DNA from: Mesorhizobium sp. YIM 152430
GTDB taxonomy: Bacteria; Pseudomonadota; Alphaproteobacteria; Rhizobiales; Rhizobiaceae
Direction of reading: 5' to 3'
NCBI RefSeq assembly: GCF_029210365.1
Contig: NZ_JARGES010000018.1
Coordinates: 124,001-188,000 of the forward strand
Length of the DNA stretch: 64,000 bases
Under the pieces are notes generated by a model. That model saw only the letters and a list, made by a program, of their open reading frames with translations, had not been told where the DNA came from and searched no databases. Of the stretch, positions 19,564 to 30,115 are shown one piece after another. Each line of letters begins with the position of its first letter. The stretch's first letter is position 1. A program made the position numbers and the translations under genes.

Positions 19564-20238
19564 ATGGACGGAGCGCACTTGAACGCCGCGAGCGAACGCA
19601 CATGTATAGTGACGAGGCAGGGCGGATCGCCTGACGGCTTGATCCGCTTCGTCGCCGGTCCCGACATGCACGTCGTTCCCGATCTCAAGCGCAATCTGCC
19701 CGGACGCGGCTGCTGGGTGACCGGTGAGCGGGCCGTCGTCGACAAGGCGGTGGCGAAGAACCTCTTCGCCCGGGCCCTGAAGGAGAAGGTGACCGTTTCG
19801 CCCGACCTTGGCGACCTCGTCGACCGGCTTCTCGCCCGGCAGGCGCTGGGCTCGATCGGGCTGGCGCGCAAGGCCGGGCAACTGGTGCTCGGCGCCGCAA
19901 AGGTCGAGGCTGCGGTGCGCAGCGGCAAGGCCAGACTCGTCCTCCACGCGATCGAAGGATCGGAGGACGGCGTGCGCAAGATTACCCAGGCACGCAGTTC
20001 CGTGGTGCATTTGGGAGGGCCGGATATCCCCGCCTACAAACTCTTTTCGCAGGCCGAATTGGGTTTGGCATTGGGGGGGGCAAATGTGATACATGCTGCC
20101 GTGCTCGGCTTGGATGCCGGCAAGGCGGCGGCAAAGCGCGTGGGTGCGCTTGACCGATATCGGGGCGGAACCCCGGACGAGCGGAATGCGAATGCGGCGG
20201 TCGTCGACCACAAAGAGGCCGCAGAGGATACGGAATGA
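19564..20238 (+). CDS. ylxR: RNA-binding YlxR (DUF448) / L7Ae-like two-domain protein
   Basis: 224 residues. The N-terminal YlxR domain has [10 protein letters not shown] and the GRGCWV loop. The C-terminal half (about 95-195) looks like an L7Ae/YlxQ-type fold ([19 protein letters not shown]). The two proteins that are separate in Bacillus (YlxR, YlxQ) are fused, as usual in alphaproteobacteria. A role in ribosome or RNA metabolism is inferred from location between nusA and infB. The stop overlaps the infB ATG by four bases. Confidence 0.9.
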   Translation: MDGAHLNAASERTCIVTRQGGSPDGLIRFVAGPDMHVVPDLKRNLPGRGCWVTGERAVVDKAVAKNLFARALKEKVTVSPDLGDLVDRLLARQALGSIGLARKAGQLVLGAAKVEAAVRSGKARLVLHAIEGSEDGVRKITQARSSVVHLGGPDIPAYKLFSQAELGLALGGANVIHAAVLGLDAGKAAAKRVGALDRYRGGTPDERNANAAVVDHKEAAEDTE

Positions 20239-22883
20239 GTGATACGAAATCGGGTGACGACAAGACGTTGAGCGTCAACACCAAGAAGACCTTGACGCTG
20301 AAGCGCCCCGGCGTGGAGCAGGGAACCGTGCGCCAGAATTTCTCGCACGGCCGCACCAAGTCCGTCGTCGTCGAGACCAAGAAGCGCAAGTTCACGCGTC
20401 CGGACGACAAGCCGGAGACGCCGGTCGCCGCTGCGCCTGCGGACGCGCCCATTGCCGCGCCGAAGCCGAAGCCGGCCGCGCCCGTCCAGGCTGCGCCCGC
20501 TCCGGTGATCGAGCCGGTCGCCCGCACGCCGCAGCCGCAGCGCTCCGCGCCAACACAGCAGGCCCCGCGCCCCGCGCCGCGTCCGGTCGGCAATCGCGGT
20601 TCGGGCATGGTCCTGAACTCGCTGTCGAGCGGCGAGATGGATGCGCGCCGCCGCGCGCTCGAAGGCGCCCGTGTCCGCGAGCAGGAGGAGCGCCAGCGCG
20701 CCGCCGAGGATGCCAAGCGCCGCGCCGAGGAAGATGCGCGCCGCGCCAAGGAACGTGAGGAATCCGCGCGCCGTCAGGCTGAGGAAGAAGCCCGGCTCCA
20801 GTCCGAGGCGGAATCGCGCCGCCGTGCCGAAGAGGAAGCTCGTCGCCGTGCCCCGGTGGCTCCGGCCGCTGCCGAAGAGGAAGAGGCGGATTCGCGCGCC
20901 AAGGCCCGTCCGGCCACCGCGATCAAGCGCGGTCCGGTCAAGGCTGCCGCCGAGGCGCCGCGCCCGGCCAAGCCGCGTTCGGACGACGACCGGCGCCGCG
21001 GCAAGCTGACGCTTTCCACCGCGACCTCGGATGATGGCGATGCGCGTGGCCGCTCGCTCTCGTCGATGCGCCGCCGCCAGGAGAAGTTCAAGCGCGCCCA
21101 GATGCAGGAGCCGCGTGAGAAGATTTCCCGCGAGGTCACGCTTCCCGAGACGATCACCATTCAGGAGCTTGCCCAGCGCATGGCCGAGCGCGCCGTGGAT
21201 GTGGTGAAGTATTTCATGAAGCAGGGCCAGATCATGAAGCCCGGCGACATCATCGATGCCGACACGGCCGAGCTTGTCGCGTCCGAATTTGGCCACACGG
21301 TCCGCCGCGTGTCGGAATCCGACGTCGAGACCGGCATGTTCGACATCGCCGACAACCCCGAGGATCTGAAGCCGCGTCCGCCGGTCGTCACGATCATGGG
21401 TCACGTCGACCACGGCAAGACCTCGCTGCTCGATGCGATCCGCAAGGCGAATGTCGTCTCGGGCGAGGCCGGCGGCATAACCCAGCATATCGGCGCCTAT
21501 CAGGTCGAGCAGGGTGGTCAGATGATCACCTTCATCGATACGCCGGGCCACGCTGCCTTTACCGCGATGCGCGCTCGCGGCGCCCAGGCGACGGACATCG
21601 CGATCCTCGTGGTTGCGGCCGACGACAGCGTGATGCCGCAGACGATCGAGTCCATCAGCCACGCCAAGGCGGCCGGCGTGCCGATCATCGTGGCGATCAA
21701 CAAGATCGACAAGCCGGCGGCCGACGCGCAAAAGGTGCGCACGCAGCTCTTGCAGCATGAAGTGTTCGTGGAATCGATGGGCGGTGAGGTTCTCGACGTC
21801 GAGGTTTCGGCGATCAAGGGGACCAATCTCGACAAGCTGCTCGAGGCGATCCTGCTCCAGGCCGAAATTCTCGACCTGAAGGCCAATCCGGACCGCACCG
21901 CGGAGGGCGTCGTCATCGAAGCCAAGCTCGACAAGGGCCGCGGCTCGGTCGCGACCGTTCTGGTGCAGGCCGGCACGCTCAAGATCGGCGATATTATCGT
22001 TGCCGGTAATGAGTGGGGCCGCGTGCGCGCGCTCGTCAACGACAAGGGCGGCCAGATCAAGGAAGCCGGCCCGGCCTTGCCGGTCGAGGTCCTGGGATTC
22101 CAGGGCACGCCGCAGGCAGGTGACCGCTTCGCCGTGATCGATAACGAGGCCAAGGCCCGCGAGATCGCCGAATATCGCCAGCGTCTTGCCCGCGAGAAGT
22201 CGGTCGCTCGCCAGGCCGGCCAGCGCGGCTCGCTGGAACAGATGATGTCGCAGCTCCAGACCTCGGGTCTCAAGGAGTTCCCGCTTCTCATCAAGGGTGA
22301 CGTTCAGGGCTCGATCGAGGCGATCATTTCCGCGCTCGACAAGCTGGGCACCGACGAGGTGCGCGCGCGCATCGTTCATTCGGGCGCCGGCGCGATCACC
22401 GAGAGCGACATTTCGCTGGCGGAGACGTCGGGTGCGGCGATCATCGGCTTCAACGTGCGCGCCAACAAGCAGGCGCGCGAGGCTTCCGAACAGGCCGGCA
22501 TCGAGATTCGCTACTACAACATCATCTACGACCTCGTGGACGACATCAAAGCCGCCATGTCCGGCCTTCTGTCGCCCGAGCGCCGCGAGACCTTCCTAGG
22601 CAATGCCGAGATCCTCGAAGTCTTCAACATCACCAAGGTCGGCAAGGTTGCCGGTTGCCGCGTCACGGAAGGCAAGATGGAGCGCGGCGCGGGCGTGCGT
22701 CTGGTGCGCGACAACGTCGTCATCCACGAGGGCAAGCTCAAGACGCTCAAGCGCTTCAAGGACGAAGTCGCGGAAGTGCCGGTCGGCCAGGAATGCGGCA
22801 TGGCCTTCGAGAACTACGAGGACATCCGTGCCGGCGACGTCATCGAGTGCTTCCGCGTCGAGATGATCACGCGCACGCTCTAG
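20235..22883 (+). CDS. infB: Translation initiation factor IF-2
   Basis: 882 residues. The N terminus carries [20 protein letters not shown], a Pro/Ala-rich linker (about 55-120) and a long Arg/Glu/Ala-rich charged helix (about 135-215). The G domain starts near residue 390 with [13 protein letters not shown] (G1), DTPGHAAF (G3) and NKID (G4), followed by domains II-IV. It binds fMet-tRNA and GTP on the 30S. The start overlaps ylxR (ATGA). The gene ends before a 9-bp stem-loop that separates it from rbfA. Confidence 0.98.
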   Translation: MSDTKSGDDKTLSVNTKKTLTLKRPGVEQGTVRQNFSHGRTKSVVVETKKRKFTRPDDKPETPVAAAPADAPIAAPKPKPAAPVQAAPAPVIEPVARTPQPQRSAPTQQAPRPAPRPVGNRGSGMVLNSLSSGEMDARRRALEGARVREQEERQRAAEDAKRRAEEDARRAKEREESARRQAEEEARLQSEAESRRRAEEEARRRAPVAPAAAEEEEADSRAKARPATAIKRGPVKAAAEAPRPAKPRSDDDRRRGKLTLSTATSDDGDARGRSLSSMRRRQEKFKRAQMQEPREKISREVTLPETITIQELAQRMAERAVDVVKYFMKQGQIMKPGDIIDADTAELVASEFGHTVRRVSESDVETGMFDIADNPEDLKPRPPVVTIMGHVDHGKTSLLDAIRKANVVSGEAGGITQHIGAYQVEQGGQMITFIDTPGHAAFTAMRARGAQATDIAILVVAADDSVMPQTIESISHAKAAGVPIIVAINKIDKPAADAQKVRTQLLQHEVFVESMGGEVLDVEVSAIKGTNLDKLLEAILLQAEILDLKANPDRTAEGVVIEAKLDKGRGSVATVLVQAGTLKIGDIIVAGNEWGRVRALVNDKGGQIKEAGPALPVEVLGFQGTPQAGDRFAVIDNEAKAREIAEYRQRLAREKSVARQAGQRGSLEQMMSQLQTSGLKEFPLLIKGDVQGSIEAIISALDKLGTDEVRARIVHSGAGAITESDISLAETSGAAIIGFNVRANKQAREASEQAGIEIRYYNIIYDLVDDIKAAMSGLLSPERRETFLGNAEILEVFNITKVGKVAGCRVTEGKMERGAGVRLVRDNVVIHEGKLKTLKRFKDEVAEVPVGQECGMAFENYEDIRAGDVIECFRVEMITRTL

Positions 22884-22902
22884 GGAGCGTTCGCCGGAAA
22901 CG

Positions 22903-22933
22903 GAAGCGGCGGCAGGTTTCTGCCGCCGTCTTC
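22903..22933 (+). terminator. Stem-loop between infB and rbfA
   Basis: CGGCGGCAG (22907-22915) pairs perfectly with CTGCCGCCG (22920-22928) around a GTTT loop. GAAG/CTTC flanks can extend the stem past a single bulged T. No poly-T tail follows. It could be a partial terminator or an RNA processing/stability stem inside the operon, since rbfA and truB follow in the same direction. Confidence 0.5.
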
Positions 22934-22987
22934 GGTTGAACGAAGTCGCGGCGGTTTGACCCCGACCGCGCGAGATTGAGGTATCCC

Positions 22988-23395
22988 ATGTCCCGCTTCG
23001 CTTCGGACGGTCCGTCCCAGCGCCAGCTTCGCATTGGCGAGCAGGTTCGCCATGCGCTGGCCGATGTCATCCAGCGCGGCGAGGTGCGCGACGATTTGAT
23101 CGAGGGCACGGTCATCTCGATCTCGGAAGTGCGCATGTCGCCGGACCTGAAGATCGCGACCGCCTTCGTCTCGCCGCTCGGCGCAAAGGACGACCAGGCC
23201 GTGATCAAGGCGTTGGCCAGGAACGCGAAATTCATTCGCGGCCGCGTTTCCGGAGCCTTGCGCCAGATGAAATACATGCCCGAATTCCGGTTCCGGCTCG
23301 ACACCAGCTACGACAATTTCGCCAAGATCGACGCGCTTCTCCGCTCGCCGGAAGTGGTGCGCGATCTTGACGACGAAGACGAGGACAGGACTTAG
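22988..23395 (+). CDS. rbfA: 30S ribosome-binding factor RbfA
   Basis: 135 residues aiding 16S 5'-helix maturation and cold adaptation. The ATG at 22988 has tgagg seven bases upstream. The KH-like core shows [40 protein letters not shown] and [15 protein letters not shown] Ser/Arg-rich N terminus and acidic C-terminal tail (DDEDEDRT) are usual in this order. Its stop is one base before the truB ATG. Confidence 0.96.
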   Translation: MSRFASDGPSQRQLRIGEQVRHALADVIQRGEVRDDLIEGTVISISEVRMSPDLKIATAFVSPLGAKDDQAVIKALARNAKFIRGRVSGALRQMKYMPEFRFRLDTSYDNFAKIDALLRSPEVVRDLDDEDEDRT

Positions 23396-23396
23396 G

Positions 23397-24365
23397 ATGG
23401 CGCGGCGCGGCAAGAAGAAGGGGCGTCCGGTTTCCGGCTGGCTGATCCTCGACAAGCCGGTGGGCATGGGCTCCACCGATGCGGTCTCGAAGGTGAAGTG
23501 GCTGTTCAATGCCGAAAAGGCGGGCCATGCGGGCACGCTCGACCCGCTTGCGTCCGGCATGTTGCCGATCGCGCTCGGCGAGGCGACCAAAACCGTCCCT
23601 TACGTGCAGGACGGTGCGAAAATCTATCGCTTCACCGTGACCTGGGGCGAGGAACGCACCACCGACGATCTCGAAGGGGAGGTCACGAAGCGGTCCGATA
23701 CGCGGCCGACTGAGGCCGACATCCGCGCGGTCATGCCGAACTATACCGGCGTCATCATGCAGACGCCTCCGCAGTTCTCCGCCATCAAGATCGCCGGCGA
23801 GCGCGCCTACGATCTCGCCCGCGACGGCGAGACCGTCGACATCCCCGCCCGCGAGGTCGAGATCGGCCGGTTCGACCTGATCGAGCGCGGCGAGGACAGC
23901 GCTGTCTTCGAGATCGAATGCGGCAAGGGCACCTATGTCCGCTCGCTGGCCCGCGACATGGGCCGGGATCTTGGCTGCTACGGCCACATCTCGACGCTGC
24001 GGCGCACCGAAGTCGATCCTTTCACCGCCGATGATCTGGTCACGCTCGCCGAATTGGAAGCGGCCGTCGCCTCCAACGCGCCGGAACTGGCCGAGGGCGA
24101 GGCGCCCCGCCGGCCGGAAGGTGCGCAACTGAAGGCGCTCGACGACCTGCTCGTCGATACCGGCGCCGCACTCGACTGCCTGCCGCAGGTGGCCCTGACC
24201 GACGATGCCGCCGCGCGCATCCGGCTCGGCAATCCCGTCATAATCCGGGGTCGCGATGCGCCGCTCGAGGCCGACGAAGCCTGTGCGACCGCACGCGGCA
24301 AGCTGGTCGCGATCGGTATGATCGAGGCCGGAATGTTCAAGCCGAAGCGCGTTTTCGTCGGCTGA
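23397..24365 (+). CDS. truB: tRNA pseudouridine(55) synthase TruB
   Basis: 322 residues forming psi55 in tRNA. The catalytic Asp lies in [16 protein letters not shown], with the upstream motif [15 protein letters not shown] and the [13 protein letters not shown] signature. Start ATG 23397 follows rbfA by one base; earlier in-frame codons lie inside rbfA. The C-terminal extension (about 230-322) is PUA-like. No hairpin terminator is seen downstream; the next gene is an unrelated sensor kinase 159 bases away. Confidence 0.96.
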   Translation: MARRGKKKGRPVSGWLILDKPVGMGSTDAVSKVKWLFNAEKAGHAGTLDPLASGMLPIALGEATKTVPYVQDGAKIYRFTVTWGEERTTDDLEGEVTKRSDTRPTEADIRAVMPNYTGVIMQTPPQFSAIKIAGERAYDLARDGETVDIPAREVEIGRFDLIERGEDSAVFEIECGKGTYVRSLARDMGRDLGCYGHISTLRRTEVDPFTADDLVTLAELEAAVASNAPELAEGEAPRRPEGAQLKALDDLLVDTGAALDCLPQVALTDDAAARIRLGNPVIIRGRDAPLEADEACATARGKLVAIGMIEAGMFKPKRVFVG

Positions 24366-24524
24366 ACGACGTCCACCCGGCTTTTCGCCCCAATTGAATT
24401 TTAGCGATCGACGAACGATCCGCGAGCATGGGGTCGTTCATCAATTGTTAGCGCGTGAACGACGAGACATGCGGTAACGTGAATTCGTGACGAGCTCGAA
24501 TCGCTCGCGAGCCGGGGGGACGAT

Positions 24525-26237
24525 TTGAGCGACGGTGCGACCGAAATGCCTTCCGAAAACTCGCGCAATCGGCTGTTTTCCTGGCCGCTGCCCATCGGCG
24601 CCTATCTCGGCGCGCTGGTGGCGGTGGCCCTAATCCCGACGCTCCTGTTCACCGCGGTCCTGCTCGAGCGCAACAACCGCGCCCAGCAGGATGTGCTGAC
24701 GACGCTGGCTGAAGCGACGGCCGGATCGATCGTCGAGACCATCGACCGCGAACTCGCCGGCATGACGACAACGCTCCGCGTCCTGTCGACATCGCGTGCG
24801 CTCGACACCGACGATTTCGTCGAGTTCTATGATCGGGCCCGAAGCGCGCTTCGCGATACCAAGTCATATTTCATCCTGCTAGATGAAAATCTCGACCAGT
24901 TGATCAACACGCGTGTCGATTTTGGCGCCGAGCTTGGTCAGACCTCCGATCCGCTGCCCGCGCAACGTGCGCTTGATACGGGCAACACCGTCATCTCGAA
25001 CGCGTTCTACGGACAGATCGCCCAGAAATGGGTTTTCAACGTGGTGGTTCCCTGGCAGGAGGATGAAAAGCGGCGCGTTCTGGTCCTGACCCAAAATGCC
25101 GAAGATCTGACGAGCCTCATCGCAGGCCAGAACCTGCGGGGCGGCTGGAACGCTTCGGTCGTCGATGGCAATGGCACCGTCGTCGCGACGACCTTCATGT
25201 CGTCCGACATCGGCAAGCCGTTCCTGCTCTGGGAGGAGGGCCGCTCCCAAAGCGCCCCTTCGCGCCAGACGCTGTCCGTAGACGGCGCGGACTACGAGAC
25301 GTTCACGGTCAATTCGCGCCTGAGCGGCTGGAAGGTCGTTGTCTGGTCGCCGACGGAAGTGGTGGCCGCGCCCCTGACGCGCGCCTTGCAGACATTCGCC
25401 TTCGGCGGGCTTCTCCTTGCGGCGCTGAGCGCCCTCTCCGCCTTCGTGCTCGCGCGCCAGGTGACGCGGCCTGTGCGCGAACTGGCTGCCGACGCGCGAC
25501 GCCTGGGGGCGGGCGAGGCCGTGGCGGCCAAGCCATACAAGATATCCGAGATCGCGACCGTCTCGTCCGCGCTTGCCGAAGCGTCGCATGACCGGCAGGA
25601 GGCGGAAGGGGAAATCCGCTTCCTGATGCGCGAGGTCGCCCATCGCTCCAAGAACCAGTTGACCGTGGTGTCGTCCATCGCCAAGCAGACGGCGCGTCAC
25701 GCACCGAATTTCGACGCTTTCCAGGATTCGTTCCAGAAGCGCGTTCAGGGACTGGCGCGCTCGACCGATCTCCTCATCGCAGGCGGCGTCGCGGGCGTGG
25801 AACTGCGCGAACTCTTCGATGCGCAGATCGAGCCGTTCCGGCCGGGCGAAACAAGCCGCCTGAAGATCGAGGGTCCGCGCTTCCGGCTGTCCAACCAGGC
25901 GGCGCAGACGATCGGGCTTGCGGTTCACGAACTGGCGACGAATGCATCGAAATACGGCGCCTTCTCCACCAATAGCGGGCGCCTCGACGTCGATTGGAAA
26001 GTTACCGATGGAGATCTGGTGATCGACTGGCGCGAAACGGTCTCGCGGATGGAGCCGCGCGAGGAAGGCCGCGGCTTCGGCACGGAGGTCATCGAGCGGA
26101 TGCTGGGCGGCACGCTCGACGCCGTGATCGAGCGTGAGATCGGCGATGACGGGCTGCATTGTCGCTTCACCATGCCTGTCGGAAAGCTTCTGCCCGACCC
26201 TGACGCGATGAAGGCGGAGCGCAGGTTCGGCGGCTGA
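24525..26237 (+). CDS. HWE-family sensor histidine kinase with periplasmic sensor
   Basis: 570 residues from a TTG preceded by ggggga. Membrane helix 1 is at about 22-46. A roughly 230-residue extracytoplasmic region that looks Cache-like follows. Helix 2 is at about 290-310, with a HAMP linker to 365. The kinase core has phospho-acceptor His373 in [11 protein letters not shown], His468 and Asn473 in the N box ([11 protein letters not shown]), and the W-x-E of the G1 region (Trp502-Glu504). These three features define the HWE subclass, many of which feed the general stress response. No response regulator is adjacent. It splits the usual truB-rpsO neighbourhood. Confidence 0.92.
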   Translation: MSDGATEMPSENSRNRLFSWPLPIGAYLGALVAVALIPTLLFTAVLLERNNRAQQDVLTTLAEATAGSIVETIDRELAGMTTTLRVLSTSRALDTDDFVEFYDRARSALRDTKSYFILLDENLDQLINTRVDFGAELGQTSDPLPAQRALDTGNTVISNAFYGQIAQKWVFNVVVPWQEDEKRRVLVLTQNAEDLTSLIAGQNLRGGWNASVVDGNGTVVATTFMSSDIGKPFLLWEEGRSQSAPSRQTLSVDGADYETFTVNSRLSGWKVVVWSPTEVVAAPLTRALQTFAFGGLLLAALSALSAFVLARQVTRPVRELAADARRLGAGEAVAAKPYKISEIATVSSALAEASHDRQEAEGEIRFLMREVAHRSKNQLTVVSSIAKQTARHAPNFDAFQDSFQKRVQGLARSTDLLIAGGVAGVELRELFDAQIEPFRPGETSRLKIEGPRFRLSNQAAQTIGLAVHELATNASKYGAFSTNSGRLDVDWKVTDGDLVIDWRETVSRMEPREEGRGFGTEVIERMLGGTLDAVIEREIGDDGLHCRFTMPVGKLLPDPDAMKAERRFGG

Positions 26238-26388
26238 AGCCGACATCGCTGAATTAGCTGGCATTGTGGGCGCATATGGATTATATGCCCGCCATCGCCG
26301 CAGCCGTGCTGCCGCGACCAATGGCCCCCGCTGGACGACATCCCGGCCGTGGGCGACCCCATTCCTCCCAGTCGAAAGGAAACATGAG

Positions 26389-26658
26389 ATGTCGATCACC
26401 GCTGAACGCAAGCAGGAACTGCTCTCCGAATTCGCGACCAAGAAGGGCGATACCGGTTCTCCGGAAGTCCAGGTTGCGCTGCTCTCCGAGCGGATCAAGA
26501 ACCTGACCGAGCACTTCAAGGACCACAAGAAGGACAACCATTCCCGCCGTGGTCTGCTGGCTCTGGTTTCGCAGCGCCGTCACCTCCTTGACTATCTCAA
26601 GGGCAAGGACGAAGGCCGCTACCAGACGCTGATCGAAAAGCTCGGCCTGCGCCGCTAA
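26389..26658 (+). CDS. rpsO: 30S ribosomal protein S15
   Basis: 89 residues. The ATG at 26389 has gaaagga nine bases upstream and gives the canonical N terminus [20 protein letters not shown]. The 16S rRNA-binding core [18 protein letters not shown] and C-terminal [11 protein letters not shown] are typical. The 151-base upstream region must carry its promoter; gcatat/atatgc forms a small inverted repeat around 26273-26289. A terminator-like hairpin directly follows, then pnp, the standard rpsO-pnp pair. Confidence 0.98.
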   Translation: MSITAERKQELLSEFATKKGDTGSPEVQVALLSERIKNLTEHFKDHKKDNHSRRGLLALVSQRRHLLDYLKGKDEGRYQTLIEKLGLRR

Positions 26659-26666
26659 CGGTCATT

Positions 26667-26697
26667 CGGCGGGATCGCTTGCGTTCCCGCCGATTTT
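26667..26697 (+). terminator. Intrinsic terminator after rpsO
   Basis: CGGCGGGA (26667-26674) pairs with TCCCGCCG (26685-26692), with one extra T-A pair outside, followed by ATTTT. It begins 9 bases after the rpsO stop. The T run is short, so partial read-through into pnp is plausible, as in other rpsO-pnp operons. Confidence 0.7.
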
Positions 26698-26704
26698 CGC
26701 ATTC

Positions 26705-26749
26705 GGGCACGGTGCCCGACTCGTCCCAGAGGCCGCGACGGCCGGGACG
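26705..26749 (+). promoter_or_regulatory. Stem-loops in the pnp leader
   Basis: Two consecutive inverted repeats lie in the 211 bases between the rpsO terminator and pnp. The first is CGGGC/GCCCG at about 26705-26718. The second is CGTCCC (26722-26727) pairing with GGGACG (26744-26749), with an inner GGCC/GGCC stem. In E. coli the pnp leader is cleaved by RNase III as part of PNPase autocontrol. A similar role here is inference. Confidence 0.4.
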
Positions 26750-26908
26750 CTCCATGGGATCGGTCATGGGGCAGGATTGCAGGATGCTCGCGCCGGTAGG
26801 CGCAAATGAAGAGCCTCCCGTTGTCTTGCCCGTGGCTCGTCCCGCCAAAGACAGGCCGGGATCGGCAAGGCGAAGGCTTTGCAAGGTTCGGCCACGAAAG
26901 GACAAGAC

Positions 26909-29059
26909 ATGTTCAATCACCATCGCGTGGAAGTCGAATGGGCAGGCCGCCCGCTGGTTCTGGAGACGGGCAAGATCGCCCGCCAGGCCGACGGCGCCGT
27001 TCTGGCGACCTATGGCGAGACCGTCGTTCTGGCGACCGTCGTCTCCGCCAAGGAGCCGAAGCCCGGTTTTGACTTCTTCCCGCTCACCGTCAACTATCAG
27101 GAAAAGACCTATGCCGCCGGCAAGATTCCGGGCGGCTTCTTCAAGCGCGAGGGCCGTCCGAGCGAAAAGGAAACGCTGGTTTCCCGCCTGATCGACCGTC
27201 CGATCCGCCCGCTCTTCGCCGACGGCTACAAGAACGACACGCAGGTCGTCGTCACCGTCATGCAGCATGACCTCGAAAACGATCCGGACATCCTGGCGAT
27301 CGTCGCGACCTCCGCTGCCCTGACGCTTTCGGGCGTTCCCTTCATGGGCCCGATCGGCGGCGCGCGCGTCGGCTACATCAACGGCGAATATGTGCTCAAT
27401 CCGCATGTCGACGAGATGCCCGAATCCAAGCTCGACCTCGTCGTCGCCGGAACGGGCGATGCGGTTCTGATGGTCGAGTCAGAAGCGCAGGAACTCGACG
27501 AAGAGACCATGCTCGGTGCCGTCATGTTCGGCCATCGCTCGTTCCAGCCGGTGATCGACGCGATCATCAAGCTGGCCGAAGTCGCTGCCAAGGAGCCACG
27601 CGAATTCAAGCCGGCCGATTACTCGGCCCTCGAAGCCGAAATGCTGGGCCTCGTCGAGGACGAGCTTCGCGCCGCCTACAAGAACACCGACAAGATGCAG
27701 CGTTACGGCGCCGTCGACGCCGTCAAGGCGAAGGTCAAGGCGCATTTCACCCCGGCCGAAGGCGAGGAAGCGAAATACACGTCCGAGCAGATCGGCACCG
27801 TGTTCAAGTCGCTCCAGGCGAAGATCGTCCGCTGGAACATCCTCGACACCAAGAGCCGCATCGATGGCCGTGACCTGTCCACGGTCCGTCCGATCGTCTC
27901 GGAAGTCGGCGTCCTGCCGCGCACCCACGGCTCGGCCGTCTTCACCCGCGGCGAGACGCAGGCGATCGTGGTCGCCACGCTCGGCACCGGCGAGGACGAG
28001 CAGTTCGTCGATGCCCTGACCGGCACCTACAAGGAGCGCTTCCTCCTTCACTACAACTTCCCGCCCTATTCGGTCGGCGAGACGGGCCGCATGGGTTCGC
28101 CCGGTCGTCGTGAGATCGGCCACGGCAAGCTCGCCTGGCGTGCGATCCGTCCGATGCTTCCGGCCGTCGAGCAGTTCCCCTACACGCTGCGCATCGTCTC
28201 CGAGATCACCGAGTCGAACGGCTCGTCCTCGATGGCGACCGTCTGCGGCACCTCGCTGGCGCTGATGGATGCGGGCGTTCCGCTGACGAAGCCCGTTGCC
28301 GGCATCGCCATGGGCCTGATCAAGGAAGACGAACGCTTCGCGGTCCTCTCCGACATCCTGGGCGACGAGGATCACCTCGGCGACATGGACTTCAAGGTGG
28401 CGGGAACCGATGCGGGCATCACCTCGCTTCAGATGGACATCAAGATCGAGGGCATCACCGAGGAGATCATGAAGATCGCGCTCGGCCAGGCCAGGGACGG
28501 TCGCGTTCACATCCTCGGCGAAATGGGCAAGGCGATCTCCGAAGGCCGTTCGGAACTCGGCGAATTCGCACCGCGCATCGAAGTGATGAACATCCCGACC
28601 GACAAGATCCGCGACGTGATCGGCTCCGGTGGCAAGGTCATCCGCGAGATCGTTGAAAAGACCGGCGCCAAGATCAACATCGAGGACGACGGCACGGTGA
28701 AGATCGCCTCGTCGAATGCGAAGGAGATCGAGGCGGCCAGGAAGTGGATTCATACCATCGTGGCCGAGCCGGAAGTCGGCGAAATCTACGAGGGCACGGT
28801 CGTCAAGGTGGCCGATTTCGGTGCCTTCGTGAACTTCTTCGGCCCCAAGGATGGGCTGGTCCACATCAGCCAGCTCGCCGCCGACCGCGTCGCCAAGACC
28901 GGCGATGTCGTCAAGGAAGGCCAGAAGGTCTGGGTCAAGCTGCTCGGCTTCGACGAGCGCGGCAAGGTCCGCCTGTCGATGAAGGTCGTCGACCAGGAGA
29001 CCGGCAAGGAATTCGTCCGCGAGAAGAAGTCGGCCGACGCCGAAGAGGCCGACGCCTGA
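26909..29059 (+). CDS. pnp: Polyribonucleotide nucleotidyltransferase (PNPase)
   Basis: 716-residue 3'-5' phosphorolytic exoribonuclease of the RNA degradosome. ATG at 26909 has gaaagga six bases upstream. Domains: RNase PH 1 (about 10-145), alpha-helical linker, RNase PH 2 (about 325-460), with the metal/catalytic region [14 protein letters not shown] near 490. The KH domain follows ([19 protein letters not shown]), then S1 (about 620-690, [16 protein letters not shown]). A perfect terminator lies 23 bases after the stop. Confidence 0.98.
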   Translation: MFNHHRVEVEWAGRPLVLETGKIARQADGAVLATYGETVVLATVVSAKEPKPGFDFFPLTVNYQEKTYAAGKIPGGFFKREGRPSEKETLVSRLIDRPIRPLFADGYKNDTQVVVTVMQHDLENDPDILAIVATSAALTLSGVPFMGPIGGARVGYINGEYVLNPHVDEMPESKLDLVVAGTGDAVLMVESEAQELDEETMLGAVMFGHRSFQPVIDAIIKLAEVAAKEPREFKPADYSALEAEMLGLVEDELRAAYKNTDKMQRYGAVDAVKAKVKAHFTPAEGEEAKYTSEQIGTVFKSLQAKIVRWNILDTKSRIDGRDLSTVRPIVSEVGVLPRTHGSAVFTRGETQAIVVATLGTGEDEQFVDALTGTYKERFLLHYNFPPYSVGETGRMGSPGRREIGHGKLAWRAIRPMLPAVEQFPYTLRIVSEITESNGSSSMATVCGTSLALMDAGVPLTKPVAGIAMGLIKEDERFAVLSDILGDEDHLGDMDFKVAGTDAGITSLQMDIKIEGITEEIMKIALGQARDGRVHILGEMGKAISEGRSELGEFAPRIEVMNIPTDKIRDVIGSGGKVIREIVEKTGAKINIEDDGTVKIASSNAKEIEAARKWIHTIVAEPEVGEIYEGTVVKVADFGAFVNFFGPKDGLVHISQLAADRVAKTGDVVKEGQKVWVKLLGFDERGKVRLSMKVVDQETGKEFVREKKSADAEEADA

Positions 29060-29082
29060 TCCTCGCCGACATCCGAAATGCA

Positions 29083-29111
29083 ACGGGCGCGATCTTCGCG
29101 CCCGTTTTTTT
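29083..29111 (+). terminator. Strong intrinsic terminator of pnp
   Basis: ACGGGCGCGA (29083-29092) and TCGCGCCCGT (29096-29105) form a perfect 10-bp stem with a TCT loop, extendable by one A-T pair, followed by seven T residues to 29111. The next gene starts only 12 bases beyond the T run, so it probably depends on read-through or on a promoter overlapping this element. Confidence 0.93.
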
Positions 29112-29122
29112 GTGAGGCTGCC

Positions 29123-30115
29123 GTGACCGACGCGACGAAGACGCTGCTGCATCCGTTCGAGACCGGGATGCTCGACCTGCCCGAGGGCGGGCGCGTCCTC
29201 GCGCTCAACGCCACGGAACCGCTGGCGCGTGGGCTGAAGACCTCGAACGTCGATGCGGTGCAGGATTTCCGGCCCGAATTCCTCAAGCTGGAGCGTGCCG
29301 GTTGCCGCGTGACGCCGGACGTTGACGGCAAGGACTACGCGCTGGCGCTGGTCCTGTGCGGCCGCCACCGGCAGATGAACGAGCACTACGTGCTCGAGGC
29401 CAATGCGCGCGTGGCGCCGGGTGGCCTCGTGGTCGTCGCCGGCCTCAAGACCGATGGCGCCGACAGCCTGCGCAAGCGGCTGAAGGATCGCTTCGAGGTC
29501 GAGGGGCAGGCGGCCAAGCACCACGGCAACGTCTTCTGGTTCCGCGCCGATGGTGCACCGGCCGATACGCTGGAGACCGTGGTCGTCGACGGCCGCTTCG
29601 AGACGCGGCCCGGCATGTTCTCCCACGATCAGATCGATCCGGGCTCAGCACTTCTGGCGGAACACCTGCCGAAGGACCTTCATGGCGCGGTCGCCGATCT
29701 CGGCGCCGGATGGGGGTATCTCTCGGTCGAGATCGCCGCGCGCTGCCCGAAGGCGAAGCGGATCGACCTCTACGAAGCGAGCCATGCGGCCGCACAAGCG
29801 GCGGAGGCGAACATGAAGCGTCTCGCCGGCGCGACCGCCAGCACCACGCGCTGGCTGGACGTTACCAGCGAAGACCCGCGCGAACGCTACGACGCGGTGG
29901 TGATGAACCCGCCCTTCCACACCGGGCGCAGCGGCGATCCGGATGTCGGTAAGGCGATGATCGCGGGCGCGTGGCGGCTATTGAAGCCCGGCGGGCGGCT
30001 GCTTCTCGTCGCCAATGTCCACCTGCCTTATGAGGCGGAGCTCGCGGAGAAGTTCTCGGCCAGCGGCCTCAGCGCGCGGGAATCCGGCTTCAAAATCTTG
30101 TGGGCGCGGAAGTAA
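29123..30115 (+). CDS. rsmC: RsmC-like rRNA (guanine-N2) methyltransferase
   Basis: 330 residues; GTG start at 29123 with tgtgagg upstream. A degenerate N-terminal methyltransferase-like domain (about 1-160) precedes a class I SAM-binding domain. The latter has DLGAGWGYLSVEIA (motif I) and the catalytic NPPF in VVMNPPFHTGR. This two-domain plan is that of RsmC/RlmG enzymes making m2G in rRNA; exact target (G1207 or another) is inferred. The stop codon abuts the stop of the opposite-strand gene with no spacer. Confidence 0.85.
   Translation: MTDATKTLLHPFETGMLDLPEGGRVLALNATEPLARGLKTSNVDAVQDFRPEFLKLERAGCRVTPDVDGKDYALALVLCGRHRQMNEHYVLEANARVAPGGLVVVAGLKTDGADSLRKRLKDRFEVEGQAAKHHGNVFWFRADGAPADTLETVVVDGRFETRPGMFSHDQIDPGSALLAEHLPKDLHGAVADLGAGWGYLSVEIAARCPKAKRIDLYEASHAAAQAAEANMKRLAGATASTTRWLDVTSEDPRERYDAVVMNPPFHTGRSGDPDVGKAMIAGAWRLLKPGGRLLLVANVHLPYEAELAEKFSASGLSARESGFKILWARK

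Noticed and set aside
24366-24524. EcfG (GGAAC-N16/17-CGTT) promoter before the HWE kinase
   Set aside because: The closest spacing, tgaac and cgtg around 24456-24481, has two mismatches, too weak to call.
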